In this document: positions 34,173 to 42,060 of the stretch, one piece after another
Position numbering within the stretch: the stretch's first letter is position 1
Layout of the letters: the number at the start of each line of letters is the position of its first letter
From: an uncultured Bacilli bacterium
GTDB lineage: Bacteria > Bacillota_I > Bacilli_A > RF39 > UBA660
Direction: 5' to 3'
Length of the DNA: 64,000 nt
Assembly (NCBI GenBank): GCA_910589375.1
Contig: CAJUTK010000002.1
Span: 310,001 to 374,000, forward strand
Position numbers and translations under genes: made by a program
Notes under the pieces: model-generated
What the model was told of the DNA's origin: nothing
Databases searched by the model: none
Seen by the model: the letters and a program-made list of their open reading frames with translations, nothing else

Positions 34173-35021
34173 ATGAACATAACCTTGAATTCAGTGGGGA
34201 ACTCTCCAAAAACTTTTCATTTTCTAGACAATAGGACTGAAAATTCAAGTTTCTATAGTAAATTTTCTCATAGCTACAGTATGCAGAAAAACTATTTTTA
34301 TTTAGAAAGAGCATTAGAAATTCCTTTTGGGGATTCTATTGTAGAGGGAAATTTTACTGTTTACAATATCAATATTTTAGAAGATGATTTTATGAGTGCC
34401 TTTAAATTAGGCATGCATAATAGATGGAACTCTAAATTGAGAGAATCCTTTGATCCTGCTATTAATCCTTCTTTCTTTGAATCTTTAATGACCCAGGAAG
34501 ATTTAGAAAAAATAGAGTCTACTCTATACGCCGTCTTCAAACAATATGGTGAATTAGGATTAGAACTTGTTAGAACATTTAATTTAGCGCATGCTATTTG
34601 TGATTCTTGTCATTATATTGCTATTGATGATAAAGAGGATAAATATGATTTAGAAAGTTCAAATGGGAAAAAGATATTATACATAGATGCAGATGCATTT
34701 GATCCTATTAGTCGCACGTTACAGGCATTAAGCTGTGATGATTTTGCTTATCATCCTAATGAGAATGTAAAAAGTGCGTTATTTGCTATGCCATATTTAT
34801 TATATAGAGGAGAGAATATGGTAAGTGAGCATGAGGTAAGAATGCTATTAAGAGAGATAGAGTATTCTATGAAGCATCCTGTAAAGCAAGAATTAGATAG
34901 AGATACTTACCATGAGGCATTAGGGATTGCAAGAAGCTTATTTTTAAAATATAATGAGGACTTAATTCCTAAAAAGGAAGCTCCTAAACAATATAAAAAA
35001 GAGGAACCAAAAGATTCCTAA
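34173..35021 (+). CDS. Unknown cytosolic protein
   Basis: A 282-residue protein with no signal peptide or membrane helix. It has an aromatic-rich N-terminal part, a central stretch with DSCHYIAID followed by ILYIDADAFDP (about residues 145-180) and a Lys/Glu-rich tail. The His-to-Asp arrangement faintly recalls the transglutaminase-like genes in this window, but the interval is about 10 residues too long, so I do not place it in that family. GAGGAGGAT precedes ATG. Single-gene unit after xseB. Confidence 0.65.
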   Translation: MNITLNSVGNSPKTFHFLDNRTENSSFYSKFSHSYSMQKNYFYLERALEIPFGDSIVEGNFTVYNINILEDDFMSAFKLGMHNRWNSKLRESFDPAINPSFFESLMTQEDLEKIESTLYAVFKQYGELGLELVRTFNLAHAICDSCHYIAIDDKEDKYDLESSNGKKILYIDADAFDPISRTLQALSCDDFAYHPNENVKSALFAMPYLLYRGENMVSEHEVRMLLREIEYSMKHPVKQELDRDTYHEALGIARSLFLKYNEDLIPKKEAPKQYKKEEPKDS

Positions 35022-35036
35022 ATTTTTGAATAAAAC

Positions 35037-35066
35037 AAAAGGGATTTTATAATGGTCTCTTTTTTT
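35037..35066 (+). terminator. Terminator upstream of the T-box unit
   Basis: AAAAGGGATT pairs with GGTCTCTTTT (with G-U pairs); T7 follows. Confidence 0.55.
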
Positions 35067-35080
35067 GCGAAATTTAGTTA

Positions 35081-35109
35081 TTGACAAATACTCTCATTTG
35101 CACTATAAT
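35081..35109 (+). promoter_or_regulatory. Consensus promoter of the T-box/tRNA unit
   Basis: TTGACA (35081-35086), exactly 17 bp, TATAAT (35104-35109). The best sigma-A promoter in the window, as expected for a tRNA unit. Confidence 0.85.
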
Positions 35110-35115
35110 GAATTC

Positions 35116-35360
35116 ATAAGCGTTTTGACGTGGGAGAAGTAAAAATAAAAACGAGTTTAAGCGAGTTAGGTATGGTGAGAGCTAACAATGACGTTTATTT
35201 TGAATAACACCCACTAGTTGTTGAACTGAAACAATAGTAAGTTTAATCGGAAGTAATCCGTTACCACATTACACAACTTTAATAGAAGTTGATGAAGTGG
35301 CCAAGTGTATTGGCAATTTGGGTGGCACCGCGGATTAGATTCGTCCCATAATAGGACGAA
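35116..35360 (+). promoter_or_regulatory. T-box riboswitch leader with asparagine specifier
   Basis: Stem I closes with GTGGG (35130-35134) and CCCAC (35210-35214). AGAAGTA (35135-35141) forms the internal loop opposite GAATAACA, whose codon AAC (35206-35208), followed by A, is the specifier for Asn. The distal stem is GTTAG/CTAAC with a GGTGAGAG loop. The T-box core GGTGGCACCGCGG lies at 35321-35333; its UGGC matches the GCCA 3' end of the tRNA-Asn encoded downstream (G73). A terminator-like stem TTCGTCC/GGACGAA (35340-35360) follows but has no U-run. T-box leaders normally raise expression when the matching tRNA is uncharged. Confidence 0.9.
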
Positions 35361-35371
35361 ATAGTGTATTT

Positions 35372-35447
35372 GCTCAATTAGCTCAGTTGGTAGAGCATCC
35401 GGCTGTTAACCGGCAGGTCGTAGGTCCGAGTCCTACATTGAGCGCCA
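35372..35447 (+). tRNA. tRNA-Asn (GTT), copy 1
   Basis: 76 nt with encoded CCA. Acceptor GCTCAAT/ATTGAGC, D arm GCTC-AGTTGGTA-GAGC, anticodon loop CTGTTAA (GTT at 34-36), T stem GTAGG/CCTAC, discriminator G. The T-loop is TCCGAGT, so position 55 is C instead of the near-universal T. Base 27 and 43 (T and C) do not pair. It lies 11 nt after the T-box stem. Confidence 0.95.
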
Positions 35448-35454
35448 TTTTGTT

Positions 35455-35530
35455 GCCTGATTAGCTCAGTTGGTAGAGCATCCGGCTGTTAACCGGCAGG
35501 TCGTAGGTCCGAGTCCTACATCAGGCGCCA
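35455..35530 (+). tRNA. tRNA-Asn (GTT), copy 2
   Basis: 76 nt with encoded CCA, 7 nt after copy 1. Body identical to copy 1; only the acceptor stem differs (GCCTGAT/ATCAGGC), with compensating changes on both sides. Same unusual T-loop TCCGAGT. Followed by a strong terminator. Confidence 0.95.
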
Positions 35531-35540
35531 TTAGAATATA

Positions 35541-35577
35541 AAATAAGTCCTATGTTTTTAGGACTTATTTTTATTTA
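35541..35577 (+). terminator. Strong terminator between the tRNAs and gatC
   Basis: Perfect 12-bp stem AAATAAGTCCTA / TAGGACTTATTT, TGTTTT loop, T-rich tail. It separates the tRNA unit from gatCAB; no obvious promoter lies between it and gatC, so the operon may depend on readthrough. Confidence 0.85.
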
Positions 35578-35591
35578 TATAAGGAGGAGCT

Positions 35592-35897
35592 ATGGAAAGA
35601 AAATTTACAAAAAAAATGGTAGACGATTATGCAGATAAATTACTAATTGGTCTAACAGAAGAAGAAAACAAGATGGTATTAGAGGAATTTGATATTATTG
35701 ATGCCCAAATCGATATTATTAATTCTATACCTGATATTAGTGAAGTAACACCTATGACCCACTGTCTAGATGACTTTGTCTATGAGTTAAGAGAAGATGA
35801 GGACGATGAAGAAGGTTCTGTTCCAATCGATGACTTACTTTCTAACTGTGATGACTATGTAGGTGATGAAATTAGAGTACCAAAGGTGGTGGGATAA
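35592..35897 (+). CDS. gatC: Aspartyl/glutamyl-tRNA amidotransferase subunit C
   Basis: A 101-residue helical/extended subunit that wraps GatA and GatB. Typical features are the N-terminal helix with KLLIGLTEEENKMVLEEF, then ISEVTPMTH and a C-terminal stretch with an RVPKVVG end. AAGGAGGAGCT precedes ATG, and the stop overlaps gatA by 1 nt. Confidence 0.93.
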   Translation: MERKFTKKMVDDYADKLLIGLTEEENKMVLEEFDIIDAQIDIINSIPDISEVTPMTHCLDDFVYELREDEDDEEGSVPIDDLLSNCDDYVGDEIRVPKVVG

Positions 35898-37354
35898 TGA
35901 AATACATGGATAAAAGTATTAAAGAAATTCATGAAGTACTAAAAAATGGTGAAGTAAAATCAAAAGAATTAATTGAAGAATCATTAGAGAAATCAAAAGA
36001 AGTACAAGAGAAGTGTAATGCCTTTGTAACGATTTTAGAGGATGCTAAAGAAGTACCTGTTACAGATGATTTATTATCAGGAATTCCTTATGGAATTAAA
36101 GATAACTATAGTACCAAAGGAATATTAAGTACAGGTTCTAGTAATACCTTAAAAGACTATGTACCATTTTTTACCGCAACTGCAATAGAAAATCTAGAGA
36201 GTCATGGAGCAGTTGCTACCAATAAAACCGTATTAGATGAATTTGGTATGGGAGGAACTGGAACGACTGGTCATACAGGAATTGTAAAAAATCCATGGGA
36301 TACTACTCGTATGTGTGCGGGATCTAGTGCTGGATCTGCCTGTGCGGTTGCTGCTGGAGTATATCCATATGCAACAGGATCTGATACGGGAGACTCTATT
36401 CGTAAACCAGCAGCTTATTGTGGAATTGTCGGATATAAACCAACTTATGGAATGATATCTAGATATGGATTATTCCCATTTGCTTCTAGCCTAGATCACT
36501 GTGGAGTCCTTGCTCGTAGTGTAGAAGACGCTAGTATTGTCGTAGATGCTATGAAAGGTATCGATAAGAATGATATGACAAGTTGGGATTCTAAAGATAT
36601 TCATCTATATGATTCTTTAACAGGTGATGTTAAGGGTAAAAAAGTATGTACCATTAAAGAAATTAGTAATCCATCTATGTATCCAAATGCTTCTTCAGAA
36701 TTAAAAGAGCATTTAGAAAACTTCCAGAAAGCTTTAGAGCATTTTAAAGAATTAGGAGTAGAAGTAGAAGAAGTATCTGTAGATTCTAAATTATTAAATG
36801 CTTTAGCTTCTGTTTATGTTGTTATCTCTTGTGCGGAAGCAACTTCTAACATGTCTAATTTAACAGGAATTGTTTTTGGACCAAGAGCAAATGCGGATAA
36901 CTATATTGATATGATGAAGAAATATCGTACAGAGGGATTTTCACCATTAATCAAAAGAAGATTTGTAATCGGTTCTTACGTGTTACAAGCAGAGAATAAA
37001 GAAAGATATTTCCACAATGCTCAAAGAGTAAGAAGATTACTAGTAGATCGTTGGAAAGAAATATTCAAAAGTTTTGATGCTGTTATCTTACCAGTAGGTA
37101 GTGGCCCTGCAAAACATTTAGATAATTCAGAAGATATTCTAGATGAAAATACAGGAGTATTAGAAGAACACTTACAGATTGGTAACTTTGGAGGATTCCC
37201 ATCTATTACGATTCCAGATGGATTTGTAAGTGGACTTCCAGTAGGCCTTAATATTACAGGTAATTGTTATGATGATGTAAACGTATTAAACTTAGCCTAT
37301 GCATTAGAATCTAGCATGCCTTATAAAAATCAAGTAGCAAAGGAGGAAAAGTAA
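35897..37354 (+). CDS. gatA: Aspartyl/glutamyl-tRNA amidotransferase subunit A
   Basis: The glutaminase subunit that releases ammonia for Gln- or Asn-tRNA formation. The 485 residues show the amidase-signature triad: Lys in PYGIKDNYSTKG, cis-Ser in AGSSAGSACA and Ser in GSDTGDSIRKPAAYCG (usual form GSDTGGSIR). Since asnS is also present, GatCAB here may mainly serve tRNA-Gln. The amide channel partner gatB starts on the stop codon. Confidence 0.96.
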   Translation: MKYMDKSIKEIHEVLKNGEVKSKELIEESLEKSKEVQEKCNAFVTILEDAKEVPVTDDLLSGIPYGIKDNYSTKGILSTGSSNTLKDYVPFFTATAIENLESHGAVATNKTVLDEFGMGGTGTTGHTGIVKNPWDTTRMCAGSSAGSACAVAAGVYPYATGSDTGDSIRKPAAYCGIVGYKPTYGMISRYGLFPFASSLDHCGVLARSVEDASIVVDAMKGIDKNDMTSWDSKDIHLYDSLTGDVKGKKVCTIKEISNPSMYPNASSELKEHLENFQKALEHFKELGVEVEEVSVDSKLLNALASVYVVISCAEATSNMSNLTGIVFGPRANADNYIDMMKKYRTEGFSPLIKRRFVIGSYVLQAENKERYFHNAQRVRRLLVDRWKEIFKSFDAVILPVGSGPAKHLDNSEDILDENTGVLEEHLQIGNFGGFPSITIPDGFVSGLPVGLNITGNCYDDVNVLNLAYALESSMPYKNQVAKEEK

Positions 37355-38811
37355 TGGATAATTATCAAGTATTAATCGGTTTAGAGATGCACTGTGAAAT
37401 TAGCGAGACAAAAACTAAAGTATTTTCAAGCGCTAAAAACGGATACAGTGATACACCAAACTCTTATATTAGACCACTCGATATGGCTTTTCCAGGAACT
37501 TTGCCGGTTGTTAATAAAGAAGCAGTCGCACTTGCTTTAAAAGCAAGTATGATACTACACTGTTCACAACCAGAATATCTTTATTTTGAAAGAAAGAACT
37601 ATTACTATCCAGATTTACCAAAAGGATATCAGATTACACAGGAGACAAAACCTGCACCAGTAGGTAGTTTTGGATATTTAGATTTCGATTGTAAAGGAGA
37701 AACAAAAAGAGTACGTATCAATAACATTCACCTAGAAGAAGATGCTGCATCATCGGATCATTATCCAACATTTTCAACAATTGATTATAACCGTGCTGGA
37801 GTGCCACTTCTAGAACTTGTTACAGAACCAGATATGCATTCAGCAGAAGAAGCAGTAGCCTTCCTAGAGACGATGAGGTCTATCTACCAGTATGCAGGAA
37901 TTAGTGAAGCAGATAGTAGAAAAGGACAGATTCGTTGTGATGTAAACGTATCTATTATGGAAAAAGATAAAGATCCATCAGACCCTAAAAACTGGGGAAC
38001 CAAAGTAGAGATGAAAAACGTAAACTCTTTTGGTGGTGTAAGAGACGCTATCAACTATGAAATTGATAGACAAATTGCTTTAAAAGAAGATGGGACCTAT
38101 GATGAGATGGAACAACAAACCCGTAGATGGGACGAAGATACTTTCTCAACCATCTATATGAGAAGTAAAGCCGATGCAATTGACTACAAATACTTTGTAG
38201 AACCAAATATTCCAAAATTTAAAATCAGCGAATCTTGGCTAGAGAGCATTCGTGCTAGTATTCCAGAGCTTGCTTCTGAAAGAAAAGAAAAGTACATGAA
38301 TGAATATAACTTATCAGAATATGATTCTACTATTCTAGTAAAAGAAAAAGCAATCTCTGACTTCTATGAAGAAGTAATTTCTCTAGGGGGAGAAGCAAAA
38401 GGTGCTGCAAATTGGTTAACTAGTGTTATTTTAGGATATCTAAATAAAGAAGAATTAGAAATGAAAGATTTATATCTTACTCCTAAAATGTTAGTAGACC
38501 TAATGAATATGGTTCGAGATGGTAAGATTTCTTCAAAACAGAGTAAGCAAGTACTTTCTAAAGTATTAGAAGATAAAAAAGAACCTAGTGTTATTGTTGA
38601 AGAATTAGGAATGAAACAAATAGGAGACGATAAGACTATTCGTGATATCGTTGTTAAAGTATTAGATGAACACCCAGATTTAATAGAAGATCATAGAAAA
38701 GGAAAGAACACATTTGATTTCTTTGTAGGACAAGTAATGAAAGCCACTCGTGGACAAGCTAATCCAAGTTTAACGGCTGATATTATTAGAGAAGAAATTG
38801 ATAAGAGATAG
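37354..38811 (+). CDS. gatB: Aspartyl/glutamyl-tRNA amidotransferase subunit B
   Basis: The kinase/amidotransferase subunit, 485 residues. Conserved stretches are IGLEMHCEI near the N-terminus, PLDMAFPGTLPVVNKEAV, YYYPDLPKGYQITQ and RCDVNVSI, with the C-terminal YqeY-like tail domain (GQVMKATRGQANP). Coupled to gatA by overlapping stop/start and spaced 8 nt from asnS. Confidence 0.97.
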   Translation: MDNYQVLIGLEMHCEISETKTKVFSSAKNGYSDTPNSYIRPLDMAFPGTLPVVNKEAVALALKASMILHCSQPEYLYFERKNYYYPDLPKGYQITQETKPAPVGSFGYLDFDCKGETKRVRINNIHLEEDAASSDHYPTFSTIDYNRAGVPLLELVTEPDMHSAEEAVAFLETMRSIYQYAGISEADSRKGQIRCDVNVSIMEKDKDPSDPKNWGTKVEMKNVNSFGGVRDAINYEIDRQIALKEDGTYDEMEQQTRRWDEDTFSTIYMRSKADAIDYKYFVEPNIPKFKISESWLESIRASIPELASERKEKYMNEYNLSEYDSTILVKEKAISDFYEEVISLGGEAKGAANWLTSVILGYLNKEELEMKDLYLTPKMLVDLMNMVRDGKISSKQSKQVLSKVLEDKKEPSVIVEELGMKQIGDDKTIRDIVVKVLDEHPDLIEDHRKGKNTFDFFVGQVMKATRGQANPSLTADIIREEIDKR

Positions 38812-38819
38812 GTGATAAT

Positions 38820-40199
38820 ATGATATTAGATATTAAAGAAATAGAAAATAAAAAAGACGACTATTTAAATAAAGAAGTAACTGTTCAAGGTTGGATTAGA
38901 AATCATCGTAAACAAAAAGAATTTGGTTTTATTGATTTTAGTGATGGAACTAGTTTCAATCATTTACAAGTGGTTTATGATAATAAATTATCTAACTTTG
39001 ATAGTATTACGAAACTACATATTGGAAGTGCGATTACGGTAACTGGAACACTCGTTCCTTCTCCAAAAGAAGGACAGGCTATGGAACTTCAAGTAAGTAG
39101 TTTAGTACTAGAGGGAGACTGTCCAGAAGACTACCCAATACAACCAAAAAGACATACTCGTGAATTCTTAAGAGAATGTGCTTATTTAAGACCTAGAACC
39201 AACTTATTTCAAGCTGTATTTAGAGTAAGAAGTGTAGCAGCTCATGCTATTCATACTTATTTTCAAGAAAGAGGATACGTTTATTTCCATGCACCTATTA
39301 TTACAGCAAGTGACTGTGAAGGGGCAGGAGAGATGTTTCAAGTAACAACTCTAGATTTAGAGAAGGTAGCCTCATCTGGAAAAGTAGACTACGATAAAGA
39401 CTTCTTTGGGAAACAAGCGGCATTAACCGTATCAGGACAATTACAAGCAGAAACGTTTGCGTTAGCGTACAAAAAAACGTATACCTTTGGACCAACTTTT
39501 AGAGCTGAAAATTCTAATACGAAAACACATGCTTCAGAATTTTGGATGATTGAGCCAGAAGTAGCGTTCTGTGATTTAAATGGGGATATGGATATCATGG
39601 AAGAGATGCTTAAATTTGTTGTTCAATATGTATTAGATCATTGTCCAGACGAAATTAAATTCTTTGATGAATTTGTAGAAAAGGGATTAAAGGAAAAATT
39701 AGAGAAGTTAGTTGCTTCAGAATTTACTAGAATTGACCATGAAGAAGTTATCTCTATCTTAAAGAAAGCAGATGTGAAATGGGAATTTGAACCAGAGTAT
39801 GGGGAAGATATTGCCAAAGAACATGAAAAATATATTACTGAATACTTTCATGGACCAGTATTTATTAAGAACTGGCCAAAAGATATTAAAGCCTTCTATA
39901 TGAAACAAAACCCAGATGGCAAAACCGTTGCAGCAGTTGACCTTGAAGTTCCTGGTGCTGGAGAGTTAATGGGTGGTTCTGAGAGGGAAGCAGATTATGA
40001 TAAGTTAGTAACTCGTATGAAAGAGATGAACATGTCTAGCGAGGGATTAGAATGGTACTTAAACTTACGTAAATACGGTGGTTGCGTACATTCTGGTTTC
40101 GGTATGGGATTTGAAAGATTACTAATTTATTTAACAGGTGTTGAAAACATAAGAGACGTTATCCCTTATGCTAGAACACCAAGATCTTGCGAATTTTAA
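38820..40199 (+). CDS. asnS: Asparaginyl-tRNA synthetase
   Basis: Class II enzyme charging tRNA-Asn. The 459 residues begin with an OB-fold anticodon domain (VQGWIRNHRKQKEFGFIDF). The catalytic motifs follow: FRAENSNTKTHASEFWMIEPE (motif 2 region) and GFGMGFERLLIYLTG (motif 3). Direct Asn-tRNA formation is therefore possible in this organism. Its location behind an Asn T-box unit fits, though a terminator intervenes. Confidence 0.96.
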   Translation: MILDIKEIENKKDDYLNKEVTVQGWIRNHRKQKEFGFIDFSDGTSFNHLQVVYDNKLSNFDSITKLHIGSAITVTGTLVPSPKEGQAMELQVSSLVLEGDCPEDYPIQPKRHTREFLRECAYLRPRTNLFQAVFRVRSVAAHAIHTYFQERGYVYFHAPIITASDCEGAGEMFQVTTLDLEKVASSGKVDYDKDFFGKQAALTVSGQLQAETFALAYKKTYTFGPTFRAENSNTKTHASEFWMIEPEVAFCDLNGDMDIMEEMLKFVVQYVLDHCPDEIKFFDEFVEKGLKEKLEKLVASEFTRIDHEEVISILKKADVKWEFEPEYGEDIAKEHEKYITEYFHGPVFIKNWPKDIKAFYMKQNPDGKTVAAVDLEVPGAGELMGGSEREADYDKLVTRMKEMNMSSEGLEWYLNLRKYGGCVHSGFGMGFERLLIYLTGVENIRDVIPYARTPRSCEF

Positions 40200-40227
40200 A
40201 CTGAAAAAAATAAGGGGAGTGAAAGGG

Positions 40228-41970
40228 ATGAAAACAAAATATCGTACTATCTATTGTGGCAAAGTAAGTGAAGAAGAACTTGGAAAAGAAGTTCGTATTG
40301 CAGGATGGGTAGAAAATATAAGAGACCATGGAGGAGTAATATTTGTAGATATCAGAGATGAAGAAGGAACTGTTCAGGCTGTAAGTAATGATGATTCCAT
40401 ATTCAAACATTTAACGCGTGAATCATCTGTTACGATTACTGGTACAGTTCGGAAAAGAAGCGAAGATGACTACAACCCAAGACTTAAAACAGGTACTGTT
40501 GAAATATTAGTATCTACTTTAGAAGTATTAGGAACTTCTTTAAATGAACTTCCATTTGAAGTAATGAGTTCTACTAGTGTATCAGAAGATATTCGTCTAA
40601 AGTATCGTTATTTAGATTTACGAAATGAAAAAGTTCATAGTAATATCAAATTACGTAGTGAACTACTAAAATTTCTTAGAAATAAAATGGATACATTAGG
40701 GTTTACAGAAGTGCAAACTCCAATTATTACCGCTTCTAGTCCAGAAGGTGCTCGTGATTTTATTATTCCATCTCGTAAATTTAAAGGAAAATTCTATGCT
40801 TTACCACAAGCTCCACAAGTATTTAAAGAATTACTGATGGTAGGTGGTTTTGATAAGTATTATCAGATTGCTCCTTGTTTTAGAGATGAGGATTGCCGCA
40901 GTGATCGGACATTAGAATTTTATCAATTAGATTTTGAAATGGCTTTTGTTAGTGAAGAAGATGTCTATGAGATAGGAGAAGAAGTCTTCTATGAAACTTT
41001 TAAACATTTTAGCGATAGAGAGATTAGTCCAAGACCATTTAGAAGAATTTCTTATCGAGATGCGATGCTAAAATATGGAACAGATAAGCCAGATTTACGA
41101 AATCCATTAGAGATTCAAGATATCAGTGAGTTATTTGTTAGTAGTGAATTTAAACCATTTAGAGGAAGTATCGTTCGTTCTATTACGGTAGATGGTATTG
41201 CTAGTTATCCAAATAGTTGGTTTAATGAAGTAGTAGATTATGCTTCTTCAATCGGTATGCCAGGTATTGGTTATTTAAGTGTAATGGAGGATAATACTTT
41301 TAAAGGACCTATTGATAAATTCTTGAAAGAGGAAGATAGAAAATTATTAATGGAAAAAGCTAATTTAAAAGTAGGTAGTGTCGTATTCTTTATTGCCGAT
41401 AGAAAAGAATTAGTGGCTGCTAAAGAGGCAGGTATGATTCGTGCCTATTTAGGAAATAAATTAGATTTGATTGATAAGAATAAATATGAATTCTGCATTA
41501 TTAATAATTTCCCAATGTTTGAATACGATGAACAAACTCATAAATATGAATTCTGCCATAATCCATTTAGTATGCCTCATGGTGGGTTAGAAGGATTAGA
41601 TAATAAGGATATCGATTCGATATTAGCTTATCAATATGACTTTGTATGTAATGGAAATGAGATGGCTAGTGGTGCCGTTCGTAATCATGATATCAAGTGT
41701 TTAGAGAAAGCATTCTCTATCGTAGGCTATGATAAATCTGTATTAGAAACAAGATTTGCCTCTTTATATAATGCCTTCCAATTTGGAGCGCCTCCTCATG
41801 CAGGAATGGCTCCAGGAATAGATAGAATGTTAATGCTTTTAAAAGATGAACCAAACTTAAGAGAAGTGCAAGCATTTCCTATGAGTGTTAGTGGACAAGA
41901 TATGATGATGAACTCACCTAGTGAAGTAACAGAAGAACAATTAAGAGAAGTTCATATTAAGATAAGATAA
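40228..41970 (+). CDS. aspS: Aspartyl-tRNA synthetase, bacterial type
   Basis: A 580-residue class II enzyme. It has an N-terminal OB-fold (VRIAGWVENIRDHGGVIFVD), motif 2 (FRDEDCRSDRTLEFYQLD), the bacterial GAD insertion region (about residues 290-410) and motif 3 (GMAPGIDRMLMLL). ATG 40228 follows GGGGAGTGAAAGGG; the longer frame from 40168 overlaps asnS and has no family support. Last gene of the operon, with a strong terminator. Confidence 0.96.
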   Translation: MKTKYRTIYCGKVSEEELGKEVRIAGWVENIRDHGGVIFVDIRDEEGTVQAVSNDDSIFKHLTRESSVTITGTVRKRSEDDYNPRLKTGTVEILVSTLEVLGTSLNELPFEVMSSTSVSEDIRLKYRYLDLRNEKVHSNIKLRSELLKFLRNKMDTLGFTEVQTPIITASSPEGARDFIIPSRKFKGKFYALPQAPQVFKELLMVGGFDKYYQIAPCFRDEDCRSDRTLEFYQLDFEMAFVSEEDVYEIGEEVFYETFKHFSDREISPRPFRRISYRDAMLKYGTDKPDLRNPLEIQDISELFVSSEFKPFRGSIVRSITVDGIASYPNSWFNEVVDYASSIGMPGIGYLSVMEDNTFKGPIDKFLKEEDRKLLMEKANLKVGSVVFFIADRKELVAAKEAGMIRAYLGNKLDLIDKNKYEFCIINNFPMFEYDEQTHKYEFCHNPFSMPHGGLEGLDNKDIDSILAYQYDFVCNGNEMASGAVRNHDIKCLEKAFSIVGYDKSVLETRFASLYNAFQFGAPPHAGMAPGIDRMLMLLKDEPNLREVQAFPMSVSGQDMMMNSPSEVTEEQLREVHIKIR

Positions 41971-41976
41971 AAAATA

Positions 41977-42014
41977 AAGGTCTATTTACATTTATTTGTA
42001 AATAGACTTTTTAT
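41977..42014 (+). terminator. Terminator after aspS
   Basis: GTCTATTTAC / GTAAATAGAC, 10 bp, flanked by A and T tracts. Confidence 0.85.
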
Positions 42015-42060
42015 TTACTCTAAAATCCTATATAATGAAAATAAGATAGGTAGTGGTAGC

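Noticed and set aside
34173..35021. Fifth member of the transglutaminase-like family
   Set aside because: His and Asp are about 25 residues apart instead of 15, and no Cys-Gly spacing is found.
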